64,000 bases of DNA, taken from NCBI GenBank assembly GCA_030737875.1, contig CM060915.1, positions 905,952,677-906,016,676 on the forward strand. The letters run 5' to 3'. Source of the stretch: Allium sativum. Taxonomy: Eukaryota; Streptophyta; Magnoliopsida; Asparagales; Amaryllidaceae. Shown piece by piece: positions 43,901 through 59,239 of this stretch; within the stretch, counting starts at the first letter, position 1; each line of letters opens with the position of its first letter. Position numbers and translations under genes: made by a program. The notes under the pieces are model-generated. The model was not told the origin of the DNA, made no database searches, and saw only the letters and a program-made list of their open reading frames with translations.

Positions 43901-46900
43901 ACATGATCTGCTATACTTCATAATTATTTGCTCTCCCCCACTTCTTGAACTTGAAGTTGTTGCCATCATGACATATTGAACATCATGCTGTCATTATTAA
44001 GATTCACCTATGAACTGAACTTATATAAGTATGTTGTAAAAAGTTCTCAACACATAAATTATTAATTACTAAAATGAATTCAAAATAATAATTATTGACT
44101 TCTCATGCGTCCATGCTTTAGTTGCTGATTGTATTAATATTTCAGTATTAAGTAACTTACCTTAGAATTTTGTTTTGGGACGTCCGTACCAATGTGTCAT
44201 TTTATGGGAAATTCTAGTCTCCTTATCTTGCTGTCTGCGATGCAAATTCTGGTCTAAATAGAATAAACCATTAACTGTAGCAACCAAAGACCATCCACTT
44301 GCATGCACCTAAGAAATCAAGGTTAAAATTTAGAACTTCTTAAAAGATTTAGAAAATCAAAATGCACAATGTAAATATTTTGATTTTTATGAAATCGTGT
44401 GAAGTGGATTTCCAATTTTAAACGCCACCAGTCAACACCCTTCATTTTAACGTTAGGATTGCTTCACAGGACACACCATTTCTTACATGAAAATTTGGCA
44501 GAACACAAAAATTGAGATGAGAATATATTTTTAGGTGCATAAAAGTTAACTTGTATGTGTCATAGATATCAGCAAACATCCCAAGATAAGTTAAACTTAA
44601 AATAAGTAAACGATTACGGAGGTAATGATAAGATACTGAAAGGACCCTGGTTGTTATGTTCAATGATTTATGATTTCGTTATGTTTATTTCGTACAGTAA
44701 TGCAAATATGGCAATTTCCAGCCCTTTGCTTATGTGTTTGGAAAAAATAATATTAGCAAAAATTAATGCATGTTGTTCATTTTACCACATGACTGTTATA
44801 CGTATAGAACCATCATCACAAAACTTTCATTGATTTAGTTGGTTATATGAAGAATGGGAGGATGGCAAATGTGTACAACAATAATAAATAATTTGAATAT
44901 GTAAATAGATCTAACAGCATAAGTGAACATCTACCGACAAAAAATTAGTTAGAAAAAGGGTTGCTATTTAAGTACATAAACTAAAGGATGCTAACAAATA
45001 TCACAGAAAAAACTTAAATTATAACATATGGAATAAATACCATCTTGGTTACCTAGAAATCTGGTAGAAGTGGAGCACTACTGTGAACGTTTGTTTATTC
45101 ATATTTCACACTTAATTTTAACGTGCATCATCTCAAGTTCGATCTCCATGGACTTACATCCTCTTTACTTGCACCCCTCACCTTAATAATCATCTTGTAC
45201 AGTAAATTGTTAGTAGTATTTAATAGTTACTTATGTATCAATAAAATGAATTATGAATTATTACTCTCACTTGTAATCCTTGTATTATTTCTTTTGGAAG
45301 TTCGGCTTATGCTCTGCTACAATGTATACCGTCTGTTCCAAATTCATTGTCACGCTTTGTTAAACGATGGATATGGTTAATTTATGATTATTTACTGGTT
45401 ACATAGAGTTTGCCTTTTAAACTTGTCATGTTGATTACAAAGATCATATAAAATTTCTTTTAGATTAACTTGTAATTTAATACGCAATTTACAGGAAAAT
45501 ATGTTACAATTGGCCAGTTGATTCATTCCATGATGAAAACGTGTAAGCATGTAGCATATTAAAAACTCAAACACACATATTTTATAGTACTGTTCCAAAA
45601 ATATATGGACACATGAAAATTCAGTTAAAACCCGAATGAGTAACACAGAAATGAATGATTAACTCATATCCAATGTAGGAAAGAAGCAAAACTGGAAAGG
45701 TGTGCAAGAACAATCATTATCACAAAATAGTATACTTTATACTATTACGAAAACGTATTTTGGGTGCGGAAATAATTGAAACCAGGTGATGTTAACTTTA
45801 TAATTGGGTTTCCTATAATTACCATTGACTTGCATGAAGAAGCCTTTTGATATTTAGTTCTGCAAAAATGCTCAAACAAAACTATGTTGGAATCACACAT
45901 TAATGGGATAAATGGGTATAGCAATGTGACATCACAACATAAGTACGTGAAGTTTGACATGATCATAACGTTCAAGCATAACTGTAAAGATAGATGACAC
46001 TTTTGAAGGAAACACCATGAGCATCATAAATAGATTCAAGTATATAAACATGGGTATATATAAAATACATCTAAAATACTTAAGCTCGTAAGTACAGATG
46101 AATACAAAAATGGCAGTGATATAGATGGAAAATGAACTTGTTCGCAGCTCAATATTAAGAAGTAAATCAAAGATAATAGGCTAACAACTGGGTGTCAAGC
46201 AGCCGACAAAAATCTTACAGGAATTAAGTTAGGAAAAAACCCTATGAATTATGTGATGATTTTTGGTCAGTGCATATTGAAAGCAGGTTCATGTCATTGA
46301 AGAATGGGGCATAAGAAAGGGAAAATCAAAAAGAATAGAATGTGAAAAAAGGTAGGAAAATAAAAGGAATTAATTTGATGGTGGGACTGTAAAACCATCA
46401 ACGCACAGTGTAAAACCATGATTTGACAAAGCTCCAAGATCCTAGGATCTAAAGTAAGCAATACATTCTCATAATATGTTACAAATATCAAATACATGGA
46501 CATCCAAAATTTTAATCAACATTAAACACAAAAATAATTTTAACAAAAAAACTTACATGCAAGAACCAAGCAACTGCGGATCACACTACATCATAATTAG
46601 CCGATGACTGAAAATCATAGTTACGAATTCAAAGTTTGGTTAACCTAAAGAAAACGACCGAACCATTATCAATTTGAAACCACATAAAACAAAAATTAAA
46701 TAAAATTAAAGTCATCGATAGTCTAAAATTAACTGTATTAATTCCATGTTGTTCTAAGAAAAATTAAAAAAATTCTACGTATTTTGAAAATTGATAGTCT
46801 AAAAAAAAAAAAAACTGCAAATAGATAGAAATTAAAGTCATCGAGGAAAGTCAAGGACTGATGGTCCAAAATCCTAAATAGGAAAAAAATTAAATAAAAT

Positions 46901-47520
46901 CTTAAATAGATATATCGAAAATTAAGTAGACATTAAATACTGAAAACTTAATTTGACATTGGAGATCTAAAACCTCCATTACGAAAACCATCTAATTAAA
47001 AAATGAAGTTACCTGCAGTTTTAAGAACCAATTGAGGCTGGGGGAAGTTGTAAGCTAGATTAGAACAAAAGGCTGGAATGATTAAGCAGGTTGCAATCGT
47101 CTACCGATAATCGGATTTAGTGCGGTGAGCAACCGAAATTGAGTTAAGGTTTCTATTTGCTGAAAGAAAGGAGAACGAAAAAAGAGTAATAGTTTGAAAC
47201 GAAAAGAGGAGCAAGAAAAAAGGGGAGCGAACCTGAAGAGAACGACGAAGTCGAAAGGAAGTAGAGATATAAGCAATAGAAGAGAACATAACAACGACCC
47301 TTGATTTAAAAAAAAAAAATCAGAATGGCTTGTGCACCCTTGATAGGAAATTGGATAATAATATAGCAGTATAAATTAGGTTTGTTCATGAGATTAAATT
47401 TTAAATTAATATTCTGAGAGTTTTAAGGTCAGAAAAGAGAACCGAGAGAATTAAGGGGAATTGAGAGAATTGAGAGAATCAAGGAGAGAGCTAGAAATTG
47501 TTCTGTTTTACTGTTATTTA
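40951..47520. other. AT-rich tract, probably Helitron-derived
   Basis: No gene recognised. A second minus-strand hairpin, CCGTGTGCGTAGCATGG followed by GCTACCACTTT, lies at about 43597-43620 and resembles an eroded Helitron 3' end. A GAGAGAATT-type purine repeat lies at 47450-47490. No replication initiator or helicase motifs were seen. Confidence 0.35.
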
Positions 47521-47599
47521 ATAGATTAGTCAGTTCGATTCGCTTAGCTCTGAGGCATGCCACGTCAACATAAAACCGAACCGTCTCTGAAGTTACTCA

Positions 47600-48260
47600 A
47601 CCAAACTAAAACTTAAAAGGACACTTACTTTCTTTCCCGTATTACCATTTTCCTCCCCAAATCATTCAGCTTCCCCTTCGGCGATTTCAATCTCCTTCCT
47701 CTCTCTCCTCCAAAGCCATCTTCCGTATCTTCTTTATTCCCTACGCGTACATCCTGTCTCGCCCCTCAATATAGGTGACTAGCTTTCCTGCCGCTCCTTC
47801 GCTGTTTTCCCGCCTCCAGCATCCACCACTGTTGTCTCTTCCTTCGTGGGTCGGTTTTCAGCTCCTTCCTTTATCAATCTTCCTACCGCCGTCCACTCTT
47901 GGGTTTTCCATTTTCGCCTTCGTTCGCGAATCAATTTTAGGGGCTATTTCTGCCTTCCGTTTCTCATTCAGATTGGATGAGATTCCGACAACTATATTCT
48001 AGAAATCAACCGTTCCCAGTCGTGTATTCATTTATGTGTTCTCTTCATTCCGATTCTCTTATCTAACCCTAAATTCAGTTCTATATGTGACTTTTTGACC
48101 AGTCGATTGGAGCTCCGCTTATCGTCTGCAGTTAGTTTCCAACGTCGCCTATTCTCGATCACTTCCCCTCATCAATTTCGTGCGCCTCTCTTGATAGCGC
48201 ATCAACAACCCTGCATAATCCTCACCTTCCTCCTAGCTTTTGGACAGAAAATTAGATTCC
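47600..48260 (+). other. Pyrimidine-rich, leader-like segment
   Basis: CT-rich sequence (CTTCCTCTCTCTCCTCC and similar) with weak coding potential. It resembles a plant promoter/5' leader, either captured or belonging to a Helitron, but no gene can be attached to it. Confidence 0.3.
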
Positions 48261-51200
48261 AGGTGCTGATTTAAGATTTGATATTGTTCATATACATTTT
48301 GGCATGGTTTTTTTGCTAAATTGAATTTTCAATTGTCTGTTTTTTGGCATTCTAATATTATTATTTAATTGGTTCTGACCTTGGGTTTTAACCCGAAATT
48401 TGTACTGTCATGTGTATTAGGAAGGTTGATTGATGATATTGTTATGAATCGGGTTTTAAGAATCATATCAACTCTTTTCTCTTTGATTTTAGGTCAGTGT
48501 ATATATTATTTTGCTGATTGGTTCATTAGATGGATCTACTAAATTGGAATGAAGCGTATTAATTGGATCAAAAGTTTTCCCGTTGCTTTTGGTTTGATTT
48601 TGTACCTACCATAGCTCCAGGCTGCAGCCAACACCTTACACTTATCTCAGAACTTCGACCAAGCAATTGAACTCTAGCAGCAAGCTTTTCAGATCCAACA
48701 AGGCGAAAAATTTGGCAGCTTTCCAAATCGAAGTGGAAGCTGGACCTGGAGGCCTTTTTCTGTAGCCGCTTTCAGTTCTAAATGACAATAAAAGTTCTCA
48801 GGCAAGTTATTTTGAGCAGCATTATTCATGAACTCAACATCTTTTTAAGAAATATAGGAACTTGAATTTTATCGTTTTTTTTTAAGATAGATTTATGGGT
48901 TTTGAAGAAATAAAGGGGCAGTACATCCTACTGTTTTTCTTCGTACTGTTCATGGTATTACTCCTATCTATTTTGTAATTAAGCAAACTATCATCAAAAT
49001 GATTAGCAGTAACTTTATTTTGTTTTCATTACTAAGTTTGCATCACACATTCTGTGTGTATATTGTTTTCTGTCACTATTGTAGTTCTATTCTTTTGATA
49101 ATTAGGGGAACTCATAATTCACAGTGAATTGAAGCTTAACTAAAGTTTATATGGTCAGTTCATTTAATTGTCCATTTCATCAAAATTTTCATCGTTGGTC
49201 TCAAGTACTAAACTCAATATTGCTTTATAACTTGGTGACATTTGTACGAGTTATGTGTATTTTAATTTTAGTTTATTTTTGAATTGTTCATGTTTTTCCC
49301 TTTTTTTTCTTTGATTTGCTAGAAATCTACAACCATGTGTCATGCTAATATAACATGAATAGCTCAATTTAACATCACAAAAATGTAGGTATAGCTCAAC
49401 TGCTTATCTAATGTCATTTCTACTTATATAGCTATTTATACTTATATGGAATGATTAAATTTCACAAATGCATTAATTTTGTATACATTACCCTGCAGTT
49501 AGCTTCCCTGTAAACAAAATCATCTCACAAAGCCTGTTTTAATTTTACATTATTATAAATAGAAACATTTATGTTGCTTTAGTGCTCTTTGTGTGTTTAA
49601 ATAAATTTTCCATTTCTGATGCATTGGATAAAGAAAGCCGTTGCTGAATTTAGAGAAGAGGTAGACTGTTGGGTACCTTTGATGGGATTTCTCCTTATTT
49701 TTCAGATAAACATATTTTAAAGGATCGACTATCATTTAAGATTGGATATGGTATAGATTCATTACTGTCTATTTGAAAATTGCATCATAACTAATGAATT
49801 TTCATGTTAATCTATGATTGAAATGTTTCGCTAATAAGATAAATTAAAAGAACATTAGTGTTATACTAAATTGTTTTTTTTATATTTAATACATGTATGA
49901 GTATACAAACATTAAAACAACATACAAGTGACAGCTTATGTATCCTCATATAGCTCTTAATTTGAACATTGATTGCATATGACAGTTTGCTTTTAAAATT
50001 CCATGTTTCATTTTTCATATTTACTAGGTCCTAAATCAATATTTCTTTCTTTTTTAATCTTATAGAGACTCCTCTTATCATGTCATTACTTATAAAGGAA
50101 ATGATTCATATAGGTAATTTTTAGTGTTCTCATGATCACCTTCTTCGAATAGTTTTCAATCCATATAGGACTACCATAAAAACAATTATGCACTCTTTAT
50201 TAGCTTTCTCAGAATTAGTTTCATACATGACTTATTTATTTATTTTTTCAAACTATTGCCCTCTTTATTTTTGGTGTTGTATTGAAGAAATTAACTCATT
50301 AATACTGTCAATTTGTTCCCAGGTAATAAGCATGATATCTTTGATTGAGCTAATTTTAGGGTAAAGATTATTAAAATTGCATTAATGTTGTTAATGATGG
50401 AGATTATCAGTAAAAATGTAATTAATTCTTCCGTAATGTTTTAAGGTCCATCACCATTAGAGTAAAAACAAAAACGTATTCACATCATGACCTGTGCCAT
50501 GATGGAAAAATATTAAAAATGGTTTAACTATTCAGTTTTCTCTTTCAAGGTTAAGAGTTGACAGGAGTATGCTCAACATTCAAGTGCAGTATGACAATGC
50601 AAGCTCTTTTAAATCAACAGTGGTTGGCCAATGTAATCTGTCGTCAATTAAACCAGATGGTACTTTGGGTGAATGATCTGACACAACTCAGGTAATATAT
50701 TGATTTAAATTTCATATTAGTATTAAATCTGACTTTAATTAAATGAAAGAATCTGTCAAAAATGAACCCGTTATTATTTGTCAAAAATAAGAATAGAGAT
50801 ATGGTTCGGCAAGATTTTCTTTACGCTCTAACCCTAATTTGAAATTTGTTCGATGCTCGATGTTTAAAAGTGAATTTTTATTTTTCTTCATATTATGTAA
50901 CTGTGGGCAGATTTTGTGATATTCTGACCCGATGTTGCATCCGTAGAATTTCCTGATGACGCTGGGATATTTTGCCGACACCCGCTGGATATGCTGTCGT
51001 TTGACCTACCATCGTCTACGACGATTGTGATACTTTCCATCTACAGCTGTACGCTTTACTTTAGGGAAATTCTTCTATTCAACCACTTTTTTCCCATCAG
51101 GTAATATCCACGTTAATTCATACACTCAGTTCATACCGATGTGAATTAGATGTTCCATAGCAATACTGACCTCATGAATCCATCGGTTGAATTTGAGAAG

Positions 51201-51472
51201 TGTAGTGTTCTATCTCATTTTCTATCAACAATACTGACGTCATGAATCCATCAGTTGAACTTGGTAAGTGCAGTGTTGTATTTCAATTACCATGGTTAAT
51301 ACTATATTTTAATTCTTGATTGTTCTTACTATTATCTAAATCTTCAATCAATGTTTTGCTACCTACCAGATTACTGTTTGTATAATGTTAAGTGTCAAGT
51401 TGCTTTAATATGAAAGATTTTTTGTAAAGTATTTCTTGACCATTGTATTAATAATCCATCATTTAATCTGAA
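48261..51472. other. AT-rich tract with two exon-like islands
   Basis: Island 1 (about 48622-48784, plus) reads as polar protein-like text, TLHLSQNFDQAIEL, stop, QQAFQIQQGEKFGSF. Island 2 (about 50548-50673) reads SMLNIQVQYDNASSF then VVGQCNLSSIKPDGTLGE and stop. Neither can be named; they may be captured gene fragments. Confidence 0.3.
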
Positions 51473-54400
51473 TCTATACTATATTATAATTACTGAGTTC
51501 AATTTAAAGAGCTCTCAGGCCTTCTGTAGATTTTCTGAAATGAACAGTTGTCGGTGTTCAATGCTTCGCTCATTCTCAGGTTTGAGCTTTTCAGCTTCCA
51601 TCCGTAAATTCAATTTTCTTCTTGATTATTATACCTTCTCATGCATTTAATAATGAACCAAGTAACGTACATAATTTAATTTCGGTGATCTCTTGCTTTG
51701 CTCCTCCTTTTTACTATGGCGTCCAAATCAAATTGACAATTCCCCATTCCAACAATAGATAATTTATTCACCATTGTCCCTTTTCTCCCTTCTTTTCCAT
51801 GATCCAAAACATTCTTTTCCCTTACTTTTTAGCCTAATTATGTTCCAACAAGTCAAAACAAAATCCACTGCCAAAGTTCCCATGGTTTTCATCCAATCCA
51901 CAACAAATACTCTCTTCTTAACCCTGATTTCTATTTAGGGACTACATCAATTGACCCTCCAGGTGGCAAACACTTCACCGTGGATCATCACAAGTGGTAT
52001 TTCAAGAGGCATTTTCTCCGTGACAAAGCTGGATGATTTCTGGTATTTCCCCATCGCTTTTTTTACATGGCTTTCTTAAAATTGCTTGGTCTACTTTCGT
52101 AGAACAGCCTGCCAATTTGTAGGTCGATTTGGTGTCGCGCTGGTTTTGTTCACCCACTAATTCATCGTATTAGAGGTAAAAAAACCTAATTTTCGTTGAT
52201 GCGTCCATTCTATTACCATTGCTGTGCTGTTTGATTTCTGTGTGTTTTATTAGATTCTTCTTTATTTTTTGTTTGTGCTTCCTTTATTCAAATCAAAGAA
52301 AGGATTTTCTTCATGCATGCCAGAAGTTAGTATTCACTTGCTGACTTTTTCAGTTGAAGATTGGATAAGATTTATGTAGTCTTATGCTTTATATAAAGTT
52401 CTGTGCAACTATTTTATCTTTCTACAAATTAAGTTAATAAATTATATCACTTGCTGACTTTACGGAGACATCATGAATATTGAAGAACTTAATTGGCATT
52501 TGAGAGCTTTTTCGTAGTAACAAGCATGGCAGGATTTGACCATTATACTTGGATTATTTCTCAAAATGGGACTCAGGTTGAGATTACTCAGACAAAGTCA
52601 TTGATGTACTTTCTTTGTGATTCATCATATATTTAGGGTTTTTGTTATTTTGAATTGTTTCTTTTTCCTTTTGTGAATTAAAGGTTGTGAAGAAAAGCAG
52701 TGGAGATGATGGCTTCAAATTTGAATTGCTGCGAATTATGTTCATTAAAAGAATAAAATGAGCATCGAGTGGTGGTTAAAGCCGTGTTATTTTGGGAGGA
52801 TTAGACCTCAATAGCTCATATGTTTCCAAGAGAAGGTGATTTGAGAAGGTAAGAAGCGTCTTTAAATGTAGGATGTAAACATTTATGACTGTGGGATCAA
52901 AATCCTGTAATGCAGAAGTAGCACCTACCCAACCAATAGGCATCTAAGGGAATAGCTGGAAGTGTTCCAAAAGAATTTATGACAGGTACACTTAATGAAC
53001 TGTCATACCACAACTTTTTATTCTTGGATATTTTTATCCTACCCCTTTTACTTTGTACAATAAAGATAAAAGCAATCAATGGATGTTCATTCTTAAAAAT
53101 CTCAAAGCCTGTTATCCTGCAAATTTAATGCATGCAAGTCCAGGTCTCTTACTTTATCAAAACCAATATGTATCTATTATATTTTCGATTGATAACCAAG
53201 CCGTTGAATTGAAATTGTTAATGTACATGCATTAATTTAATGATTTTACATTAAAGGTGCTTTTAATGATATATATATTTCTCCACTATTTCCTTCATTA
53301 GGTTATCAATTTTTACTTATTCATTGCTCATGTTACCGTTACTCGCATCTTAAAAGTAAATCGTTTTCTTTCATATCTTCACTCAAATGCAGCATATTTA
53401 CTTGATGAGCTAACTTATTAACTTCTTTTTTGGGCTACTAACAGTTTAACCTCCTTCGTCCTATGACTAAAATACAAAGAACAAGACGATGCCAAAGCAA
53501 ATGGGCTGGACGTGAGGGTGTAAGATAGCATACTATTTCAAATCCCAAACAAATGAAAATTTTATTCGAGTCCATAAGGTATTCAGATATTTTTCTCAAT
53601 CTTCGTTCGAATGAATGTCTTTATATTCTTCATGAGTTTAAAGTACAACTAAGAAAAAAGTAGGCATGTTTTTATATAAATAAGTAGAAGTATATTTCTG
53701 CGCATGTTTAATATCATAAATTTTTGCAGATAGGTAATTCCGAAATGAAAGTAAGTATTTAGGTTTACTCTTCTAACCAAACATGTGATTTGCATATATT
53801 AACATAAAGTTAATGCAATAATATAATGGTCATTAACTATGTAGCTTTTCAAATCTCACGTCATAAATGACAAAATATTTGAAACGAATTAGTCATGAAT
53901 GGAATATATAGTACCCAATATGAAAGTAAGAATGCCACTTTGACGTGTATATTCTTCATTATAGTGCAATAATCTTCAAATTATGTTGTAAAAATTACCT
54001 TCCCTTTTTATTTTAGAAAAAAGTTGAAATTATTTAGTGATAGTGTTTACATAATGTTAAAATAAAAAATGTTTATGCCGAAGGCATTTATTAAATTTAT
54101 TATAAAACATAATTTATACAAGGAAAATAATTAATTATAGATGGCTAACTATATTTTAAGCAATTAGTTTTGAATAAAAGAATCCTATTTGAAGTGAATT
54201 TTTGATGTTAAGATGGATTTTGCTTTTTTTTTTTTCAAAATAAACATGTCTGCATGGTAGAAAAATAAATAAATAATAATCTTACTAAATTTGCATATGT
54301 TAACAAAGGTTCCTTATATAAGGGATTTTTTTATTCAGTAAAAAATTACTATTGAGACATTATGAATACTTATTGGCCCAATTAAACATTACATTAGGAA

Positions 54401-57400
54401 AGAACATCAAATTCATAATTCTAAATCAATAAAGGTAATAAACGAGTATACTGAATATCAGTTAGATATCGTGCATTGAGAATTGAATGTTTCCATATCA
54501 TATGATCCCTAATATTTGTGTTCAAAAGGTAATAACTAAGAGTATCATTAAGTTATTTCAATACTTGTGTTCAAAATTATACACTAATACGCGAGTTGCG
54601 GTGAACAAATGTGGAATTTTGTTTACGCTTATGCTATTATTTCTTTATTTGCTTTCAACTCATTCATGTCATGCCATATTACGTTTCATGCTCTGTCGGA
54701 AATATATAAGTTAAAAACTACTTTTAGTTATCAAGAGAGAAAGTTGATGATGCTTAAAATAGATCAGATCAAGTTTAAATGTTCGATATTTTCTACTTTG
54801 TTACTGTTATCTCATGTTTTCCTTAACAGCTTACAACGTTCTATCCACAGTTTGCCGTATAGTTGTAATTTTCAAAAATCCAATTTTTTTTCCTCTTACT
54901 ATTCTTTTTGCTAAGTTATACCTCAAAGATATAATATTAGGCTTAAGTAGAGATTAAAGTGAAATACGAAGGTTATAGTGCACGTAAAAATCAATTATCA
55001 ACGGTTTCAACCAACTTTACAATGTAATCGAAAACTGTTGTCAAATCTTTTAGCATAACGAAATAGATTTCATCGTTAATTCTTTTTTATTCATGTTATT
55101 TTCATTTTCCATTGGTGTATTTGTTTCGATGTCAGTTCTTTTCCTAACATTTACTGATAAAGGTGGTATATATGTCATTGCCTTTAAACTATTCTTGCCT
55201 TCCCCAAACCAACTATCAATCGTGTGCACGTGCATTTTTGGATATTACCTGTAAAATTTCATATCATGTTCATGCATGTAATTACCATTCCTAACAGCAA
55301 AATTATATCATGTATACAACTTTGGACGTTGATTCTGCATATGCAACATTGAATCACTATGGCTACTAATGTTGATAGCACACATTGTTGCATTCAAGGT
55401 TAGTTATAATTCATTCTATGTTATGCTCTTATCTCACCTTTCGGTTATCATAGTTTGGTTTGTTACTGATCTACTAATTATCATTGTATAATAAATATCT
55501 ATGATGATATTATTGAACTTACATGTTGTCTAATAAATGATACAAAATTTTCAAACTTGAATTGTTTTAATGTTTTCTTTTTTAGCGCCTACCATATTTT
55601 CCATAAACTGTAATCTTTTGTTACTCATTTCTGTGTCGTAGTTCCAATCCGTTTGTTTTAACTCCCTAGGCCTGCAACATACTTTTGTTTGATGGTGTTT
55701 GGATTCTTATGCATATCTATTATTTTTCAAATGTAGATCGGTAAACATCGAAATCCACTTTTTTGCTCACCACTTACCTCATCTTTCTATTTTCCATCAG
55801 TCGACGGATAAATTCATAAACTAAATGATTGAATTATAATTATTACTCACTCGGTCACATGTATTAACTAACTAAGGTAGTTACTTATTTTGATACTTTA
55901 CAATCTTTGAATCTTTGACAGTTGGAAAAAATACTTATTAAATTGTCACATTCTGATGTAAAAAACATGAAGAAACTCTTTAGAGGATTCCATGTCGTAA
56001 TAACTCCCAACAATCTTACCTGTTGGGCAAGTCGAAGGTTCAAAGGATAAAAGAGATGCGAGGTTCAAATGATATGCTATAGTTTACCTATCACAATGAT
56101 GCAGCTCTGCCAATTTTGAAAGTAAAATAAAATAAGGTCAATGCAAGAAATGTAAATTTTGAGCTCGCATAGCAGTTTTGCAGCATGTCCAATGAGTATA
56201 AATCTGTCTGTAATAACACTTAGGCTAAACTATGTAGTTAATATTATAAACATTCCATGAATTTAAAGTGGGCGAAACAAGCATATTTTTTTCAAATGCA
56301 GCAGAGCCATTATTTACAATAAGTTTTTCTATTTGGAACTAAGAAAATCAATAAAGATATATGGTCTGTATTTTTAAGTTTTCATGTAGTTAATTGTGTG
56401 AAACATGCGTAGTATGAATTTTGTTAAGTGAATAATCCAGATGTTAAAAGCATATATCAATATATGATGGCCGTGTTAATTGATAACTCTAATCAATGCA
56501 TTTTTGAAATAACTTAAAGTGCATGATACAAATGCTAATTCGCCAAAATTCCCATAGAACTAGCAGTCCACGCCTTTAATTATAGTTGTAACACCGTTGG
56601 TTTGACAATTTTTTGATGTAAACGCAATTTTTCCAAAATATCTTTAAATTTATATTACACCTCAGTATATGCAAATGTATTTATAGTTTAATTAAGATTT
56701 AAAATCTTATGTTCTATTACTTGGTCGGTCAATCATATCCTTTAATTGAGATAACTCAATCAGTGATATCTTAATTAAGTTTATCCCTTAAAATTAGATT
56801 CTAACAACGAAACATTTTTTTTATAAATTCAGAAAATCATCCAAATTTTTACCCCACGGTCCGAATATAGTACATTAATGAATATAAGGTTGGAAGGTAA
56901 TTAATGTCATTATTCATTTTATTGGTAGGAGAAAATAGTAGATTCTATTATATAGTAAATGATTAAATGTCGAAATGGTATACATTAGCTAGGAATTTGA
57001 AATTAAGTTAAATATGTTAATAAGATACATTTCAATCTCAAAATTTACCATAATTTTATCATTCATTGTATTTACATAGACAGAAAGCTGCATGACATAG
57101 CTTTGAAAACTTGAAGTTAAGAGTTCAATTATAAGTGACCTGCCAACCAAAAGCTTTCATCTTCTTCTATTTTCCTTATATTTGCACATATGCAGTGCTC
57201 TAGAAATTAAATAATTGCAATCAAGGTATTCTAAAATTATTAAATACATTAATATTTTTATAAGTAGTCATAAATGCATGGTTTTCGTTTTTTCCCATTC
57301 ATATATTTACATGAAATTGAATAAGAGGCATCTACATCAATATTTTTTCCCAAATATCGTGAGTGTTATTGAAACAGTTTCAATATGATTAACATTAATG

Positions 57401-59239
57401 GTTTTTTTTTTCTTTTATCAGTTTTTATCATTTACAATTGAAGCACTATTGGTAGTTATCAAATTGAATAACTAAACAAGCGACCAATTTAATAGATAAA
57501 GAATAGGGAACATGGACTCCCTTGCTGGGCAATGCAAGATAATAAACTGCAGTAGCAATCACCTATACATAGTCTTCTTCAAAGCAACTATTTTAGTGCT
57601 CATGATTGTTTCTCTCTACACTTATATAAGGAGATTATCCCTTTCGAACTTTTTGTTGGAGAACAACTAGAGAAGATTATTGTATCCGACTCAGATCTTT
57701 TGTGTTCCTATGTTTCAGGTCTACTTTCAATCAACAGTTAGTAAATTGATTGTTATTAGACGTCTCATGCTACAACCCGCGTGCTTGAAGGAATCGAAAG
57801 TTTTACCCTTAATTTTGGCTGAGATAGCACAAACATTTGTATACTTATTATGAATGTGAATTTGATGATAAGCCATATTTCATTTGTAATAAAAAGATGT
57901 GCATGTATTTTTTAAAACAGCATTAAGGGTGAGCCAAATCTCATGTTTATCTGTACCAACACTTAGTTCTAAATAATTTTGACTAAAATATAAAACTGTG
58001 TCTATTTGCTAAATTGACCTGAGATGTTAGTTGTATAAAACATTGTGGCATTTTATAGGGATTGTATTGCTGACCTATTATGATAATACTTGAATATATT
58101 TTGATTATATTCAGTTTCGTTGCTTTACTTCTTACCAGTATATTGGATTAACATCGAATTTCGTTCATGACAGAAAGTTGTCATATGTATATATGGGAAG
58201 AATATAGTTATTTGGTTTGATTTTAGCTTTTGGGTTCTAAAATTGAAGTAATGTTGAATGTAGGTTTAATGGTTTCAAATTTTTTCCAAATTATATTATC
58301 ATGATTATGAACGGTTTTTTATGCTGCTAAAGTGAGTCTACAGTTTGTGTAACCTAGACACACATAAAAAAGAGAGAAGGCAGATATGCTTTTGTGGTTC
58401 TGTTAATATATTATACACATTTATATACATGTGTAGATTCTATGTCAGCTACTATAATGTTAAAATTTAAGAAAATAGACAAAGGGAGTCTAAATATATC
58501 CAACAATATATAATAGTTTAAGGACGAACTCCCAAAAGCGATATATACATTAACAGAACCACATTATTTATTTATTGTTTAAGAAACCACATTATACTGT
58601 TAAATTTCCGCACGGAACATTCCATATAACTTGAAAGAAAATTCAAAAGAAACTATTTGTATTACTATTTTTGGTTTTATTTGTACTTCATATAACCTGC
58701 AATGAACATCTCTAAACATATTCCGATAGTAGTATTGTTCAAATTAGTGACATGTACACTTTTTGCCAATTCTTCAACTACCTCTTGCAAGACCAAGAAG
58801 AGGATAGAAAATGAATGAATAGTATGGAAATGTAGCTGGAGAAAGAGTGAGCAGTAGTGATGTGGATTACCTAACATCAATGATATCTTTCGCACAATGT
58901 TAAAGAAGATCAACTTCGATTTAGTTTGCATATTTAGCCACCACGATCACCCATTATTTTCATTTTTCATTTACTTGGTAAATGCCATGTATACATTCAA
59001 AATATATGATTGTAATGTTTATAAATTTATATTCACCATCATGGTATATCATGTCTGCAAATTCCAGTGCATAATTCTTTAACAAGTGTCCAGTAGATTG
59101 CATAATCTCATTGGCTTTTTTGCTGTAACACGAAGACTTTTGCATTATATTCAAGATATTCCTTACAATTGCATATGCAAATACAACAAAACTACATATA
59201 TTTTGCACCATCCGTGTGCGAAGCACGGGTGCGCACTTG
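51473..59239 (+). mobile_element. Candidate non-autonomous Helitron
   Basis: Starts TCTATACTATATTATAA after an A (51473) and ends with a stem-loop CCGTGTGCGAAGCACGG, then GTGCGCACTTG before T (59208-59239). The usual ending is CTAG; CTTG is one change away. Between lie AT-rich DNA and a few exon-like pieces but no Rep/helicase domain. It could also be two unrelated termini. Confidence 0.4.
58690..59136 (-). pseudogene. Exon-like fragments, possible captured gene pieces
   Basis: Minus-strand piece 59136-59037 (after AAAAG, before donor GATG/GTGAAT) encodes SCYSKKANEIMQSTGHLL then KNYALEFADMIYHD. About 58920-58872 encodes KLIFFNIVRKISLML before TTAG/GTAATC, and about 58795-58705 encodes VVEELAKSVHVTNLNNTTIG after TTGCAAG. 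The last two join in frame; the first does not join simply. Composition is protein-like; no family recognised. Confidence 0.3.

Noticed and set aside
40951..59239. Autonomous Helitron (Rep/helicase) in the AT-rich tract
   Set aside because: No open frame with replication initiator or helicase motifs was seen.
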